Positions 27,412 through 38,815 of a stretch of DNA of 64,000 bases are shown piece after piece. Position 1 is the stretch's first letter. Each line of letters starts with the position of its first letter. The notes under the pieces were generated by a model. The model worked only from the letters and a program-made list of their open reading frames with translations. It was not told the origin of the DNA and did no database searches. The stretch is from Sphingobacterium daejeonense (GTDB lineage Bacteria > Bacteroidota > Bacteroidia > Sphingobacteriales > Sphingobacteriaceae): contig NZ_LR590470.1 in the NCBI RefSeq assembly GCF_901472535.1, forward strand, positions 4,464,001-4,528,000, read 5' to 3'. The translations under genes were made by a program, and so were the position numbers.

Positions 27412-28794
27412 CTACCGCAGCACCAATAGAAAGTCCGGATAAACTCCCAGCACAATCGTCAATATCACAGCGATCACAAAGACCACCTGGAAATTCACAG
27501 GTGTAGCTACTGTATGATCTTCTTTAGAATTCATGAAATACATATGGACAACCACGCGCAGATAATAATAAACCCCAACTGCTGCATTGATTGCTGCCAG
27601 GATTAACAGCACGGTATGGTAGTCGTTCATAACATTTGAAAACATCATGAACTTTCCTATAAATCCTGCTGTCAAAGGAATACCCGCTAGGGAAAGCATC
27701 GCGACGGTAACAGCAAATGCCAACCAAGGGTTTCTTTTGCCCAGTCCATTGAAAGATTCGAAATGGTCAGAGCCTATTTGTCGTTTCACTAAGATCAATG
27801 CTCCGAAAGCAACAATGGATGCCAAACCGTATGCAGCTGAATAAGTCAATATTCCCGATGCTGAATTTGGCCCTATTGATAGGATTGCAAACAACATATA
27901 ACCGGCATGTGAAATACTCGAGTAAGCCAACATCCGTTTAAAGCTTGTTTGCATCAGTGCAGTCACATTTCCGATAAATAGCGTAATAATAACTACTGTC
28001 AGTAATACTGGAGTCCAGAATTCGTTCAAAGGCACCAAAACTGTACTGAACAATTTTAGGAAACCTGCAAATGAAGCAATCTTTACGACCGTACTCATAA
28101 AAGTTGTTACCAGAATTGGTGACCCATCATATACATCTGGAGTCCAGAAGTGGAAAGGTGCAGCACCAACCTTGAAACATAGACCTACCAATAACAATAA
28201 GATCCCACCATAGAACATCGGTGATATTCCGGTAGGGTTATCAATGATATATTGTTTGATGGCAGCCAGGTCAAATGAACCTGTGGAGCCATATAGCAAT
28301 GTTATTCCGAACAATAAGAACCCTGTTGAAAAGGCTCCCATCAAGAAATATTTCAGGGAGGCTTCATTTGAAGCTTTATCATTTCGACGGATACCGGCGA
28401 GGATATAAAGTGCTACTGACATAATTTCCAGACCAATAAACAACATCGCAAAATTATGGTATGAACATACCAATAATGCTCCGGTCAAAGAGAATAATAT
28501 CAAGGTGTAATATTCAGCGATATTGTCGGAGATTGCCTTAAAGTATTCTTTCGACAATAATAAAATCAAAATGGTCAATGCCAGGCATAGGATAGAAAAT
28601 GAAAGGGAGAAATGGTCAAAGATTACCATCCCTTTATAGAGAGGCACTGCTTCCATATTCCAATAATAAACTTCATAACCCAAGGCAAATAACAAGCCTA
28701 ATATGCTAACAGGTAATAATGCATTTTTAGCTTTATAGAGCCCTAAATACAAAATAAGTATACCTAACAAAGAAAGCGTAATAATCGCACCCAT
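27412..28794 (-). CDS. nuoN: NADH-quinone oxidoreductase subunit N
   Basis: 460 residues, ~14 membrane helices. Antiporter-like proton-pumping subunit of complex I; last gene of the operon. Conserved features: LFIGLEIMSVALYILAG with the transmembrane Glu, KYFLMGAFSTGFLLFG with the key Lys, and FHFWTPDVYDGSP and KRMLAYSSISHAGYM with further channel residues. Uninterrupted frame. It lies 18 bp after nuoM. No obvious terminator follows; the next structure is the family B repeat beside the RAYT gene. Confidence 0.96.
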   Translation of the reverse strand: MGAIITLSLLGILILYLGLYKAKNALLPVSILGLLFALGYEVYYWNMEAVPLYKGMVIFDHFSLSFSILCLALTILILLLSKEYFKAISDNIAEYYTLILFSLTGALLVCSYHNFAMLFIGLEIMSVALYILAGIRRNDKASNEASLKYFLMGAFSTGFLLFGITLLYGSTGSFDLAAIKQYIIDNPTGISPMFYGGILLLLVGLCFKVGAAPFHFWTPDVYDGSPILVTTFMSTVVKIASFAGFLKLFSTVLVPLNEFWTPVLLTVVIITLFIGNVTALMQTSFKRMLAYSSISHAGYMLFAILSIGPNSASGILTYSAAYGLASIVAFGALILVKRQIGSDHFESFNGLGKRNPWLAFAVTVAMLSLAGIPLTAGFIGKFMMFSNVMNDYHTVLLILAAINAAVGVYYYLRVVVHMYFMNSKEDHTVATPVNFQVVFVIAVILTIVLGVYPDFLLVLR

Positions 28795-28812
28795 AATATC
28801 TATAAACTTGTT

Positions 28813-30262
28813 CTATTTAATCTTTTGTAATAATTGTGAAACTGATGCTTCAGAAAGGTGCAATAGACCATTAGGCAATACACCGATCAAGATGATCAGG
28901 ATAACTATAATTGAAAGGACTACTACCTCATAGCCTTTGATATCAGCAACATGAACATGGCTATCATTGATTTGTCCCAACATTGTTTTTTGAAAGAGGC
29001 GAAGCATATAAACTGCACCCAATATTAAGGTAGTACCACCTACCACGGCATACCACACCCCATTACCGGATCCTGAGAAGATACCTTTCAACAATAAGAA
29101 TTCTCCAATAAAACCATTGGTCAACGGAAGTCCTACAGCACCCATAATGATGATCAGGAAAGTAATGGCCAAGATAGGCATATTACTTGCCAAGCCACCC
29201 AGCTCATCTAGGTTTCGAGTTCCCGTTCTTTGTTGGATAATATCAATTGCGAAGAACAGCCCTACTACAGAAATACCGTGGTTTATCATTTGCTGGATTG
29301 CCCCTTGGATCCCTTCTTGTGTCAAGGAGAAGATGCCGGCAGCAATAAGGCCAACGTGAGCAATAGAAGAATAGGCGATCAATCTCTTGGCGTCTTTCAT
29401 ATTAAACGCGATGATAGATCCATAGACCACGCCGATCAAGCCCATTATCAAAGCAATATGACCATAACGCAATACGGATTCAGGAGTTAATGGCAGCAAC
29501 CAGCGCAATAAACCAAAAAGTCCCATCTTTAGCATAATACCTGACAGCAGCATAGTTCCTGTTGATGGTGCATGTGTATAGGTATCAGGTTGCCATGAAT
29601 GCAATGGAAAAAGAGGGATTTTTATTGCAAAGGCAATAAAGAAAGCCCAGAACACCCAGTTTTGGGCACCGTCTGTCAAATCCAGTTTGGTCAATGTTGC
29701 CCATGACATATCTCGGCCACCAGTTTGTTGATAGAGATAGACAATAGCGATCAACATCAATAAACTACCGAAGAATGTATATACAAAAAAACTTAAGGTT
29801 AATACTGATTCGGTTGCCGTCTCCCCAAAGGGCACAGATAAAATAAATCGGAATTAATGCTGCTTCCCATCCCATATAGAATGAAAAAGCGTCCAATGAG
29901 ATAAAGACCAAGACAAGGCCGGCTTGCATAAAAGACACAAGGCCATAGAAACCACCCTTTTGTTGATGGCCAAAGCTTGCAAGTATGATTAATGGGATAA
30001 GTCCATTTGTCAAGATCAGCATCGGTAGGCTGATACCATCGAGACCAATTTGAAATTGAATCCCTAAACTGGAGATCCAGTTCCAGGATTGTGAAAATTG
30101 GATACTGGCGTCTGGCACAAAATTACAGATGAAAGGAAGGGTTAGACCCAATTGAATAAGTGACAATACCAAAGCAGCCCATTTTGCAGAGCTCGTTTTG
30201 ATAAAGGCTAAGATGATAGCACTTATTGCAGGTAATATTAGCAGTATAAAAAGGTTGTCCAT
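28813..30262 (-). CDS. nuoM: NADH-quinone oxidoreductase subunit M, one frame break
   Basis: About 482 residues after joining two frames. Proton-pumping antiporter-like membrane subunit. The first frame has the conserved FYMGWEAALIPIYFICALWGDGNR (Glu in the membrane); the second has PLHSWQPDTYTHAPSTGTML and KRLIAYSSIAHVGLI. The break is at a run of seven A on the plus strand (29785-29791), seven T in the gene; six would keep the frame as KFFVYTFFGSLLMLIAI. The apparent ATG at 29835 (MPFGETATES) is therefore not a start. Homopolymer length suggests a sequencing error. Confidence 0.94.
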
Positions 30263-30280
30263 TGATTCCTAAATTCTGAT

Positions 30281-32204
30281 CTAGATTGTAAATAATCCAT
30301 AAAGCATGAAGGCAATAACACCAATTACCATCATAAAAATATAAAATCCAACATTTCCGCTCTGTAATTGGCGAATTCCTTTTCCCGAAGAAACAAAGAG
30401 ATCCCCAATGCCATTGATAAGCCCATCTATTCCTGCTTTCTCAACTACGGAGTGCAAGAATTTGGAAAGGCTGTTCAAAGGGCGTACAAATAGCGTATCA
30501 TATAATTCATCGATATATAATTTATTATATGACAATTTATAAAGTCCGCTTTCTTCTGATGCTCCATCACCCTGAGGGATTTCAGATTTCTTCACGTATT
30601 TATTATAAGCTATAAAGGCCATGATAATTGCTCCTAATGCAGAAGCCCCCATTAGCACGTATTCTGTGCTGTGCGATAGATGGAAAGGCTCCACCACTTG
30701 GTTGGTCTGTGCAAAGACAGGGCTCAGGAAGTTTGCCAGCCAAGTGCCACCATGCAATGCTTCAGGTAAATTGATTACTCCTCCAACAACAGATAAAACC
30801 GCCAGTACAATCAGAGGAATAGTCATTTGAACAGGAGATTCATGTAGGTGATGCTTTTGGTTTTCGGTACCACGAAATTCTCCGAAAAAAGTCATATATA
30901 ACAACCTAAACATATAAAATGCTGTACACAACGCTCCTAAGAATCCCAATACCCAGAATACAGGGCTTGAAACAAAAGCATGAGCCAAGATTTCATCCTT
31001 AGAGAAAAACCCTGACAATGGTGGAATACCCGCAATAGCAATGGTTCCCACTAACATCGTTGCGTAAGTAATTGGCAGATATTTCTTGAGACCACCCATC
31101 GAACGCATATCTTGTTCATCGCTCATGGCATGGATAACCGATCCGGCACCCAGGAACAATAAAGCCTTAAAGAATGCATGTGTCAATACATGGAAGAAAG
31201 CACCAGTAAAGGCACCTACTCCCAATCCCAGGAACATATATCCTAATTGCGATACGGTAGAGTATGCCAGGACTTTTTTTGATGTCGTTTTGAGTAATTG
31301 CAATAAATGCTGCGATTAAAGCAGTTGCCACACCTATGATTGCAATAATTTGCATAGTTACAGGAGACAATGAGAACATGATATTAGAGCGAGCGATCAT
31401 ATAGATCCCTGCTGTAACCATCGTTGCTGCGTGGATCAATGCCGATACAGGTGTTGGGCCTGCCATGGCATCTGGAAGCCAAGTGAACAACGGAATCTGT
31501 GCTGACTTACCTGTTGCAGCCACAAATAACAATAAGGTTATGATCAATAATGTGGTATCACCCATTGCCAATTGTCCGGCACCGGCAAAAACCGTATTGA
31601 ATTCCAAGGATCCAAAATTTGCCAATATAAAGAACATCGCGATCAAGAATCCCAGATCACCGATTCTGTTCATGACAAATGCTTTCTTAGCAGCCTTGCC
31701 ATAGTTGCTGTTCTTGAACCAAAATCCAATCAGCAAATACGAACATAAACCTACACCTTCCCAGCCGATGAACATCACTAGGTAATTCGAACCTAGCACT
31801 AACAAGAGCATAAAGAAAATAAATAGATTGAGATAAGAAAAGTACTTGCCATATCCTTCATCATGTGCCATATACCCTACTGAGTAGAGGTGGATCAAGA
31901 ATCCCACGCCGGTAATGATCAACAACATGATTGAGCTCAATGGGTCGACCAAGAAACTTATATTGAAGTTAAATGTTCCTACGGTAAACCAATTGAATAC
32001 CTCTTGATAAATTATACCATCTCCACCGGCTTGGCGTGCATCATATACTTCCTTGAAAATACCGCAGCTTAGTAAAAACGAAATCAGGATTGTACCACAT
32101 CCGATGATGGAGATCAATGGTTTTGGCGCGCTCTTGCGGAGCAGACCAATTATCAGAAATCCTAACAAAGGAATTAATGGGAGCATCCAAATGAATTCTT
32201 TCAT
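30281..32204 (-). CDS. nuoL: NADH-quinone oxidoreductase subunit L, one frame break
   Basis: About 640 residues after joining. Largest antiporter-like subunit, with the long lateral C-terminal helix that couples the distal pumps. Conserved parts: GWEGVGLCSYLLIGFWF, PLFTWLPDAMAGPTPVSALIHAATMVTAGIYM (shown as PLFTWLPDAMAGPTPVSALI) and KKVLAYSTVSQLGYMFLGLG. The break is at seven T on the plus strand (31274-31280): ITQNDIKK joins VLAYSTVSQ if the run is six. The last ~100 residues include the soluble linker and final helix (FYIFMMVIGVIAFMLYG). Confidence 0.94.
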
Positions 32205-32231
32205 ATCTAGTTCTCTCTTAAATTCTAATTC

Positions 32232-32561
32232 TTACCACCTCAGCTTATTCAGGGAATCAATATCCACTGATTTGGTATTTCTATAAACCATAATTATAAT
32301 GGCGAGTCCGACTGCAACTTCCGCTGCTGCCAGTGCCATAATAAAAAACACAAACACTTGCCCGCTCGGGTCACCTCTATATGCCGAAAACGCTGCCAGC
32401 AATAAATTCACAGAATTCAGCATCAGCTCGATCGACATCATGATGATGATGACATTACGGCGAATTAATACTCCGATTACACCAATTACGAAAATGATGC
32501 TGCAGAATATCAAATAATGATTCAGGGGAATACCCTGCATATTTTCTATCAGATTACCCAT
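32232..32561 (-). CDS. nuoK: NADH-quinone oxidoreductase subunit K
   Basis: 109 residues, three membrane helices, normal length. Conserved membrane glutamates in MMSIELMLNSVNLLL and the AAAEVAVGLAIII helix. Its start overlaps the end of nuoJ by 8 bp, indicating translational coupling. Works in the membrane arm of complex I next to NuoJ. Confidence 0.96.
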   Translation of the reverse strand: MGNLIENMQGIPLNHYLIFCSIIFVIGVIGVLIRRNVIIIMMSIELMLNSVNLLLAAFSAYRGDPSGQVFVFFIMALAAAEVAVGLAIIIMVYRNTKSVDIDSLNKLRW

Positions 32562-33060
32562 TTTGTTTCGCTCGTGTTTCTTTCTTAGCCAATAAAACTG
32601 CTCCTACCATCGCTGTCAACAACAGAATTGAGGACAGTTCGAATGGAAGCAGAAAATCCTTAAACAATACTTTTCCCAGGTTCTTTACCAGACCAAGGTC
32701 TTCAGAAGCCTTTACAAACTCATTATTGGTCTCCAATACTCTAAATGCACCCAACAAAGTTGCCAATAGACACATCCCGGCGATCGCACCCATGAATTTT
32801 ACAAGATGGGATTTCATCGGTTCGGTATCTTTGTTGAGGTTCAAAAGCATCAGCACAAACAGGAATAGAACCATAATGGCCCCCATGTAGACGATAAAAT
32901 TCACAACCGCCAAAAACTGCGCATTCAGCAGGATATAATGAACCGTAAAGGTGAAAAATGTAATTACGAGGTAGAGTACACTATGCACGGGGTTCTTTGT
33001 GAAGATGGTCATCAACGCAAAGAAGATCGATAGAAACGCTACAAAATAAAATATGGTCAT
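32554..33060 (-). CDS. nuoJ: NADH-quinone oxidoreductase subunit J
   Basis: 168 residues, five predicted membrane helices. Typical NuoJ blocks: ALMTIFTKNPVHSVLYLV near the N-terminus and FIVYMGAIMVLFLFVLMLLNL (here FIVYMGAIMVLFLFVLMLLN), where the pi-bulge helix lies. C-terminal basic tail. Starts 3 bp after nuoI stops. Confidence 0.95.
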   Translation of the reverse strand: MTIFYFVAFLSIFFALMTIFTKNPVHSVLYLVITFFTFTVHYILLNAQFLAVVNFIVYMGAIMVLFLFVLMLLNLNKDTEPMKSHLVKFMGAIAGMCLLATLLGAFRVLETNNEFVKASEDLGLVKNLGKVLFKDFLLPFELSSILLLTAMVGAVLLAKKETRAKQNG

Positions 33061-33063
33061 AGG

Positions 33064-33588
33064 TTAAGCTTGCTGATTTTGAGATAATTTCGTGATATCA
33101 AACTTTGGTTCCAACAATTTGTCTTTCCCATAAATAAAATCTTTGCGCAAGTAATCTGCGGTAACATGCTTGCCGTCCAAATAGATCGCTTCCTTAGGAC
33201 AAGCTTCCTCACATAGACCACAGAATATACAACGCAGCATATTGATTTCATAAACTACAGCGTACTTCTCTTCTCTATACAGGTTTTCTTCTCCTTTTTT
33301 ACGTTCTGCGGCAGTCATGGTAATTGCCTCCGCCGGACAGGACAAAGCACATAGGCCACAAGCTGTACAACGCTCTCTGCCTTGTTCATCACGCTTCAAT
33401 GAATGTTGACCCCTGAAATTCTTCGAATAAGGCCTGATCTCCTCAGGATATTTCACCGTAGGAATTTTCTTGAAAAAGTGTTTTATAGTGATCGAAAGAC
33501 CTTTGGCAATGGCAGGTAAATAAATACGCTCCCAAAAGCTCATCGGTTTCTGTTCTAATACTTTTTTTCTATTTGATAACGACTGCAT
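33064..33588 (-). CDS. nuoI: NADH-quinone oxidoreductase subunit I, two [4Fe-4S] ferredoxin-like protein
   Basis: 174 residues. Passes electrons from the peripheral arm to NuoB. Two CxxCxxCxxxCP motifs, CTACGLCALSCPAEAI (~78) and CIFCGLCEEACPKEAI (~121), hold clusters N6a and N6b. N-terminal helix KGLSITIKHFFKK anchors it to the membrane arm. Intact frame, 11 bp after nuoH. Confidence 0.96.
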   Translation of the reverse strand: MQSLSNRKKVLEQKPMSFWERIYLPAIAKGLSITIKHFFKKIPTVKYPEEIRPYSKNFRGQHSLKRDEQGRERCTACGLCALSCPAEAITMTAAERKKGEENLYREEKYAVVYEINMLRCIFCGLCEEACPKEAIYLDGKHVTADYLRKDFIYGKDKLLEPKFDITKLSQNQQA

Positions 33589-33599
33589 TTCCCTCCCTA

Positions 33600-34637
33600 T
33601 TAAAAGTAAGTATCTTTAACTATGGTAATGATTCCTGTCAATACAATATTTGCAATGGCCAATGGGATCAACATTTTCCAACCTAAGTTCATCAATTGAT
33701 CATATCTGAACCTTGGCAAGGTCCATCTAACCCACATAAAGAAAAATATAAAAGCAAATATTTTCAGGAAGAACACCAATACTCCAATGATTGTAATCCA
33801 ATTTTCTGACAGTCCGAGGTCATACATAAATGGAAAATTATATCCTCCAAAGTACAGGGCTGCCATCAAGGATGATGAAACAAACATATTGATATATTCA
33901 GAGAACATATAAAGGCCCAATTTCATGGACGAATACTCTGTATGGTAACCACCGACTAGTTCAGTTTCACATTCTGGCAAGTCAAACGGCACGCGGTTAC
34001 ATTCTGCGAATGCACAGGTCATAAAGATCAGGAAGCCCAAAGGCTGAACCCAAATATTCCAATTGACGAAACCAGATTGCTGTGCTACGATCTCACCGAT
34101 GGAAAGGGTACCTGTAACCATCAACAAAGCAATCAGCGACAATCCCATTGCGATTTCGTAACTGATACTCTGTGATGCTGCACGGATTGCACCCATCAGC
34201 GAGAATTTATTGTTGGAAGCCCATCCTCCCAACATGATTCCATATACCCCAAGGGCGATGACCCCAAAAATATAGAGAACACCAATATTGACATCGGCAA
34301 CCTGCAATTTGATCGCTTGGTCACCTATTGTCAGGGTCTGACCCCAAGGAATAACAGCCGAACTGATACAAGCTGTTATGATTGCGATCGTAGGACCTAA
34401 TATAAACAAGGTTTTATGTGCCCCGGCAGGAATAATCTCTTCCTTAAAGAAGAATTTTCCACCATCACACAGGGGTTGTAATATTCCGAAAAGACCGGCA
34501 CGGTCAGGACCATAACGGTCCTGCATAAACCCTGCAATCTTTCTTTCTGCCAAAGTAGAATACATCGCTATGACCAAGGTGATCACAAAAATGATTACTA
34601 CTAAGATTAATTTCTCTAAAATAAAGGCCGTTTCCAT
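33600..34637 (-). CDS. nuoH: NADH-quinone oxidoreductase subunit H
   Basis: 345 residues, eight-helix subunit forming the quinone-access channel with NuoB and NuoD. Signatures present: AERKIAGFMQDRYGPDRAG near the N-terminus, SISYEIAMGLSLI and the acidic loop FDLPECETELVGGYHTEYS. Ends with WVRWTLPRFRYDQLMNLGWK, also diagnostic. Complete, 11 bp after nuoG. Confidence 0.97.
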   Translation of the reverse strand: METAFILEKLILVVIIFVITLVIAMYSTLAERKIAGFMQDRYGPDRAGLFGILQPLCDGGKFFFKEEIIPAGAHKTLFILGPTIAIITACISSAVIPWGQTLTIGDQAIKLQVADVNIGVLYIFGVIALGVYGIMLGGWASNNKFSLMGAIRAASQSISYEIAMGLSLIALLMVTGTLSIGEIVAQQSGFVNWNIWVQPLGFLIFMTCAFAECNRVPFDLPECETELVGGYHTEYSSMKLGLYMFSEYINMFVSSSLMAALYFGGYNFPFMYDLGLSENWITIIGVLVFFLKIFAFIFFFMWVRWTLPRFRYDQLMNLGWKMLIPLAIANIVLTGIITIVKDTYF

Positions 34638-34648
34638 CTTCCCTATTT

Positions 34649-35665
34649 CTATTTTAATTTTTCAGATCTTGCTAACTGTTCCACATTCGCCTCCTTTAAA
34701 ACAGGATTGTCCTTAATTACGCTTGGCGGATCGAAACGCAGGTAATGATTCGATGAAATCACGGATTGATCGCTGATTTTGTAGGTTCTTCTAAGTTCCA
34801 ATCGTCAGTTCGTTTGGTTTCAAACCTACAAGTATCACAGATAAAATCTTCGACTTCATTGTGTTCATCCTTGCGTCCTGTTACACGGATTACATCTGGC
34901 CCTTTATACCATAATGTCACTTTCCCTGAACATTTAGGACAGTCACGGTGAGCATTCACTGGTTTGGTAAACCAAACCCTGTTTTTGAACCTAAAAGTTT
35001 TGTCTGTCAATGCTCCTACCGGGCATACATCAATGACGTTCCCAATAAAATCATGATCCAAAGCTTCATGTATGTACGTTGAAATCTCAGCATGATCTCC
35101 GCGGAATAGAACGCCATGCTCTCTTTTGTTGGTCAGCTGATTAGCAACATATACACAGCGGTAGCAAAGGATACAACGGTTCATATGCAGTTGGATCTTT
35201 TCGCCGATGTCTATTCTTTCGAAGGTACGTCTTTCGAATTCATATCTTGTTTTGTCTGCTCCGTGTTCATAGCTCAGGTCCTGAAGTTTACATTCTCCGG
35301 CTTGGTCACACACAGGGCAATCCAAGGGGTGGTTGATCAACAACATTTCCACTACTGCCTTTCTGGCGTCTACCACCTCTGGCGAGGTGATGTTGAGCAC
35401 TTCCATTCCATCCATGGACGGTTGTTCTGCAGGATGCTACCAACTTGGGCATCGGCCTAGGGTCTTTTTCTGATCCTTTGCTCACTTTTACCAAGCAGGT
35501 TCTACACTTTCCACCAGTTCCTTCCAGCTTGGAGTAATAGCACATTGCCGGTGGCACAATATCACCACCTATCTGCCTTGCAGCGTTTAATATCGTAGTA
35601 CCCGGAGCAACTTCAACCGTTATTCCGTCTATTGTAACTTTAAAATTTTGAACTTCTTCTGCCAT
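34649..35665 (-). CDS. nuoG: NADH-quinone oxidoreductase subunit G, short Bacteroidota form, two frame breaks
   Basis: About 338 residues. The first frame carries the ferredoxin-type 2Fe-2S ligands (CYYSKLEGTGGKCRTC); the second has the HxxxCxxC cluster site HPLDCPVCDQAGECKLQ, CILCYRCV and DVCPVGAL, then a CPKC...CDTC pair. It lacks the large molybdopterin-like C-terminal domain of proteobacterial NuoG, as in other Bacteroidota. Frame breaks: near 35420 (one extra base; CRTTV to MDGMEVLN) and at 34777-34780 (one base missing in an A run of the gene; PTK to ISDQSVIS). The corrected stop is at 34649-34651, 11 bp before nuoH, extending the gene ~110 bp beyond the uncorrected frame. Confidence 0.92.
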
Positions 35666-35689
35666 TGTCGCTCTTTCTAAATAAATCCT

Positions 35690-37044
35690 TTATTCCGTTA
35701 CTGGAACTAGGGGATCTTCATAATGTGCTAAACCGTAGTTTCTTTGCATTGCTTCTTGAGGATTTAGGATATGCCATTCAAACTCATCCCTGAAATGGCG
35801 GATTGCTGCCGCCACGGGCCATGCTGCCGCATCACCCAAAGGACAGATCGTATTTCCTTCAATCTTCTGTTGAACCTGCCATAATAAGTCAATGTCCGAC
35901 ATATCACCCCTGCCATACTCAATCTTTTCTAGGATCTTTTCCATCCATCCTGTTCCTTCGCGACATGGTGAACATTGTCCACAACTCTCATGTCTATAAA
36001 AACGGGTATAATTCAAGGTATTCCGTACAATACATTGGTCTTCATCAAATACGATGAAACCACCTGATCCCATAGCGGTACCACTTACAAATCCACCGTC
36101 TGCCAAGGACTCATAGGTCATTAGGCGTGGGTTTCCTTGCATGGTCTTAACAATCAGGTTTGCAGGCAAAATAGGAACGGATGACCCGCCGGCCACCACA
36201 GCCTTCAGACGCTTTCCATTCGCCATGCCACCACAATATTCTTCTGAGAAGATAAATTCCTCAACGGGAAGGCCCATTTCGATCTCATAAACTCCAGGTT
36301 TTGCTATGTTCCCTGATGCGGAGATCAACTTTGTCCCTGTACTTCTTTCGATACCGATTTTCGCATACTCCTCACCGCCATCATTGACGATAGGTACTGT
36401 TGCGGCAATCGACTCTACGTTATTTACAACCGTCGGACAGCCATACAATCCTGCTACAGCAGGGAATGGCGGTTTTATCCTTGGGTTTCCTCTTTTTCCT
36501 TCCAATGATTCCAATAAGGCGGTCTCTTCACCACAGATGTAAGCTCCACCACCCGGCTGAACGAAAATCTCTAGGTCATAACCTGTCCCTAAGATGTTCT
36601 TGCCAGGAATCCGGCAGCTTTAGCCTCTTCGATGGCCTTTTCCATAATCCGAATCTGAGGCATCATCTCGCCACGGATATAGATATAGGAGGTATGTGCT
36701 CCAAGTGCATAGCTGGAAACAATCATTCCTTCAATCAATGCATGCGGAATATAAGTCATCAGATAACGGTCCTTGAAGGTACCAGGCTCTGACTCATCTC
36801 CATTGCACACCAAATAGCGAGGGACACCCTCAGGCTTAGCCAAGAAACTCCATTTCATCCCTGTTGGGAATCCTGCTCCACCACGACCTCTCAAACCCGA
36901 TTTCTTAACCTCCTCGACTACGTCTTCCGGAGACATGGTCTTCAAGGCCTTTTCAACTGACCGATAGCCACCCTTCTCACGATAGACAGCGAAGGTATTG
37001 ATGCCTGGCACATCTATATGTTCTAATAATAACTTACGTCCCAT
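35690..37044 (-). CDS. nuoF: NADH-quinone oxidoreductase subunit F (NADH/FMN-binding), one frame break
   Basis: About 451 residues. Binds NADH and FMN and starts the electron chain. N-terminal part: GLRGRGGAGFPTGMKW (FMN/NADH binding) and CNGDESEPGTFKDRY. C-terminal part: ESCGQCSPCREGTGW plus a later CPLGDAAAW, supplying the four Cys of 4Fe-4S cluster N3. Between the two visible frames lies an untranslated-looking gap of ~75 bp that reads correctly (GKNILGTGYDLEIFVQPGGG) once one base is added near 36607. Starts 4 bp after nuoE. Confidence 0.94.
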
Positions 37045-37048
37045 ATTA

Positions 37049-37576
37049 CTAAGCCTCGCTTTTTGATTTTTCCTTTAAATCACTGATTAATGTGTCCACA
37101 CTCTCTGGAGTAAGATTCTCATAGAATGTATAACTTGGACCGATCTGTAAAACAGGTCCGTATCCACATGCTGCCAAACATTCTACACCACGCCAAGAAA
37201 ACAGACCATCCGCCGTCGCCTCACCTTCCTTAACGCCTAATCTATCTTCCAGATGTGCCATGATCTTCTCCGCTCCTACCAGGCAACATGGTCCTGTACG
37301 GCAAACCTCAAGTACATACTTCGCTTGTGGCTGCAAAAAATACATGGTATAAAAAGTCGCTACTTCAAATACTTCGATAGGCTCAATGCTCAGAAAGGAT
37401 GCAACCTTTTCCATAGCATCGACGCTCAACCAGCCATATTCTGCCTGAACCAAATGTAGAATCGGCAATAATGCTGACTTCTGCTTGCCCTCAGGATAAC
37501 GACTTACTACTTCGGAGAATTTCCCCAAAAGATCTGCCGAGAAATCGACAATCATATTTTCTTTAACACTAAGCAT
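37049..37576 (-). CDS. nuoE: NADH-quinone oxidoreductase subunit E (24-kDa, 2Fe-2S)
   Basis: 175 residues. Thioredoxin-like fold with the N1a 2Fe-2S ligands in CRTGPCCLVGAEKI (~98) and ECLAACGYGPVLQI (~140). Partner of NuoF in the NADH dehydrogenase module. Intact; its start overlaps the nuoD stop by 8 bp. Confidence 0.95.
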   Translation of the reverse strand: MLSVKENMIVDFSADLLGKFSEVVSRYPEGKQKSALLPILHLVQAEYGWLSVDAMEKVASFLSIEPIEVFEVATFYTMYFLQPQAKYVLEVCRTGPCCLVGAEKIMAHLEDRLGVKEGEATADGLFSWRGVECLAACGYGPVLQIGPSYTFYENLTPESVDTLISDLKEKSKSEA

Positions 37577-38803
37577 CTAATTCACCTGCTATTACGTTTA
37601 AACTACTCATATTGATGATGGCATCCGAGATCAACATACCGCTGCTCATCGGTGCAAACATCTGATAATTGATGAATGATGGCCTTCTGAAATGCAAGCG
37701 GTAAGGGCTTCTGCCCCCATCGTTGATCAGGTAGAAACCTAATTCACCATTTGCTCCCTCAACCGAAGCATATACTTCTTCCTTAGGGGCATCCCACTCG
37801 CCCATCACGATCTTAAAGTGATAGATCAATGCTTCCATATTGGTATATACCTGTTCTTTTGGAGGCAGGTAATATTCTGGAACATCGCGTGGAACACACC
37901 TTTAGGTTCTTTTTCTATTTTTTCAAGCGCCTGTTCGATGATGCGCAGGGATTGCCACATCTCCTCATTTCTCACCATAAATCGATCATACACATCCCCA
38001 TTGGTACCAACCGGAACATCAAAATCAAATTCCTCGTATGAGCAGTAAGGATTGTGCGCCCTCACATCATAGTCAACACCTGTTGCGCGCAAAATCGGAC
38101 CTGACCAGCTATAGCTCAGAGCTTCCTCTGCTGTTACTGCCGCCACATTCGAAGTACGCTCGATAAAGATTCTGTTACGGTCAAATAACTCTTGGAACTC
38201 CTTTAATACCGGTGGGAATCTTACCAAGAACTCACGGATCTTTGCAAAGGCAATATCATTGAAATCACGCTCAAAACCACCAATTCTACCGATATTGGTT
38301 GTCAGACGTGCACCACAGATCTCTTCATATATTTCATAGATAAACTCACGCTCCTGCATCACATAAAGGAATCCCGAGAACGCTCCTGTATCTACCCCAA
38401 GGATACCATTACAGATAATATGGTCGGCTATCCTTGCCAGCTCCATAACAATAACGCGCATATATTGTACACGTTTTGGAATCTCGATATCCAACAGTTT
38501 CTCAACCGTCAGGTACCAACCGATATGTGTTGATCGGTGATGAACAGTAGTTCAAACGATCCGTCAGGGCGTAATTTGATAGAAGGGTCTATGTTCTGCG
38601 ATTTTTTCAAATGCACGGTGGATATAGCCAATGGTAGAGACACCACTGACGATACGTTCACCGTCAATTTGGACTACATTTTGGAATACACCGTGGGTAG
38701 CAGGGTGTGTAGGTCCAATATTGAGAGTTATCAACTCATCCTGAGGGTCATTGTCCTCAAAGACAGGTGCATTATGTGATATTTTCGAAATAGATTTGCT
38801 CAT
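37569..38803 (-). CDS. nuoD: NADH-quinone oxidoreductase subunit D (49-kDa), three frame breaks
   Basis: About 411 residues when joined; forms the quinone site with NuoB. N-terminal piece: LNIGPTHPATHGVFQN, including the quinone-site His. Middle piece: VEIPKRV-type DIEIPKRVQYMRVIVMELARI, GARLTTNIGRIGG, and RATGVDYDVRAHNPY. C-terminal piece: GELGFYLINDGG...PYRLHFRRPSF. Breaks: near 38572 (CCC should be CCCC; ITP to LTDR), near 38527 (one extra base before GWYLTVEKL), and near 37885 (one base missing; VFHA to VPEYYLPPKEQVYTNMEA). All three frames and the joining segments match the family in order. Confidence 0.93.
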
Positions 38804-38815
38804 GATTGTCCTATC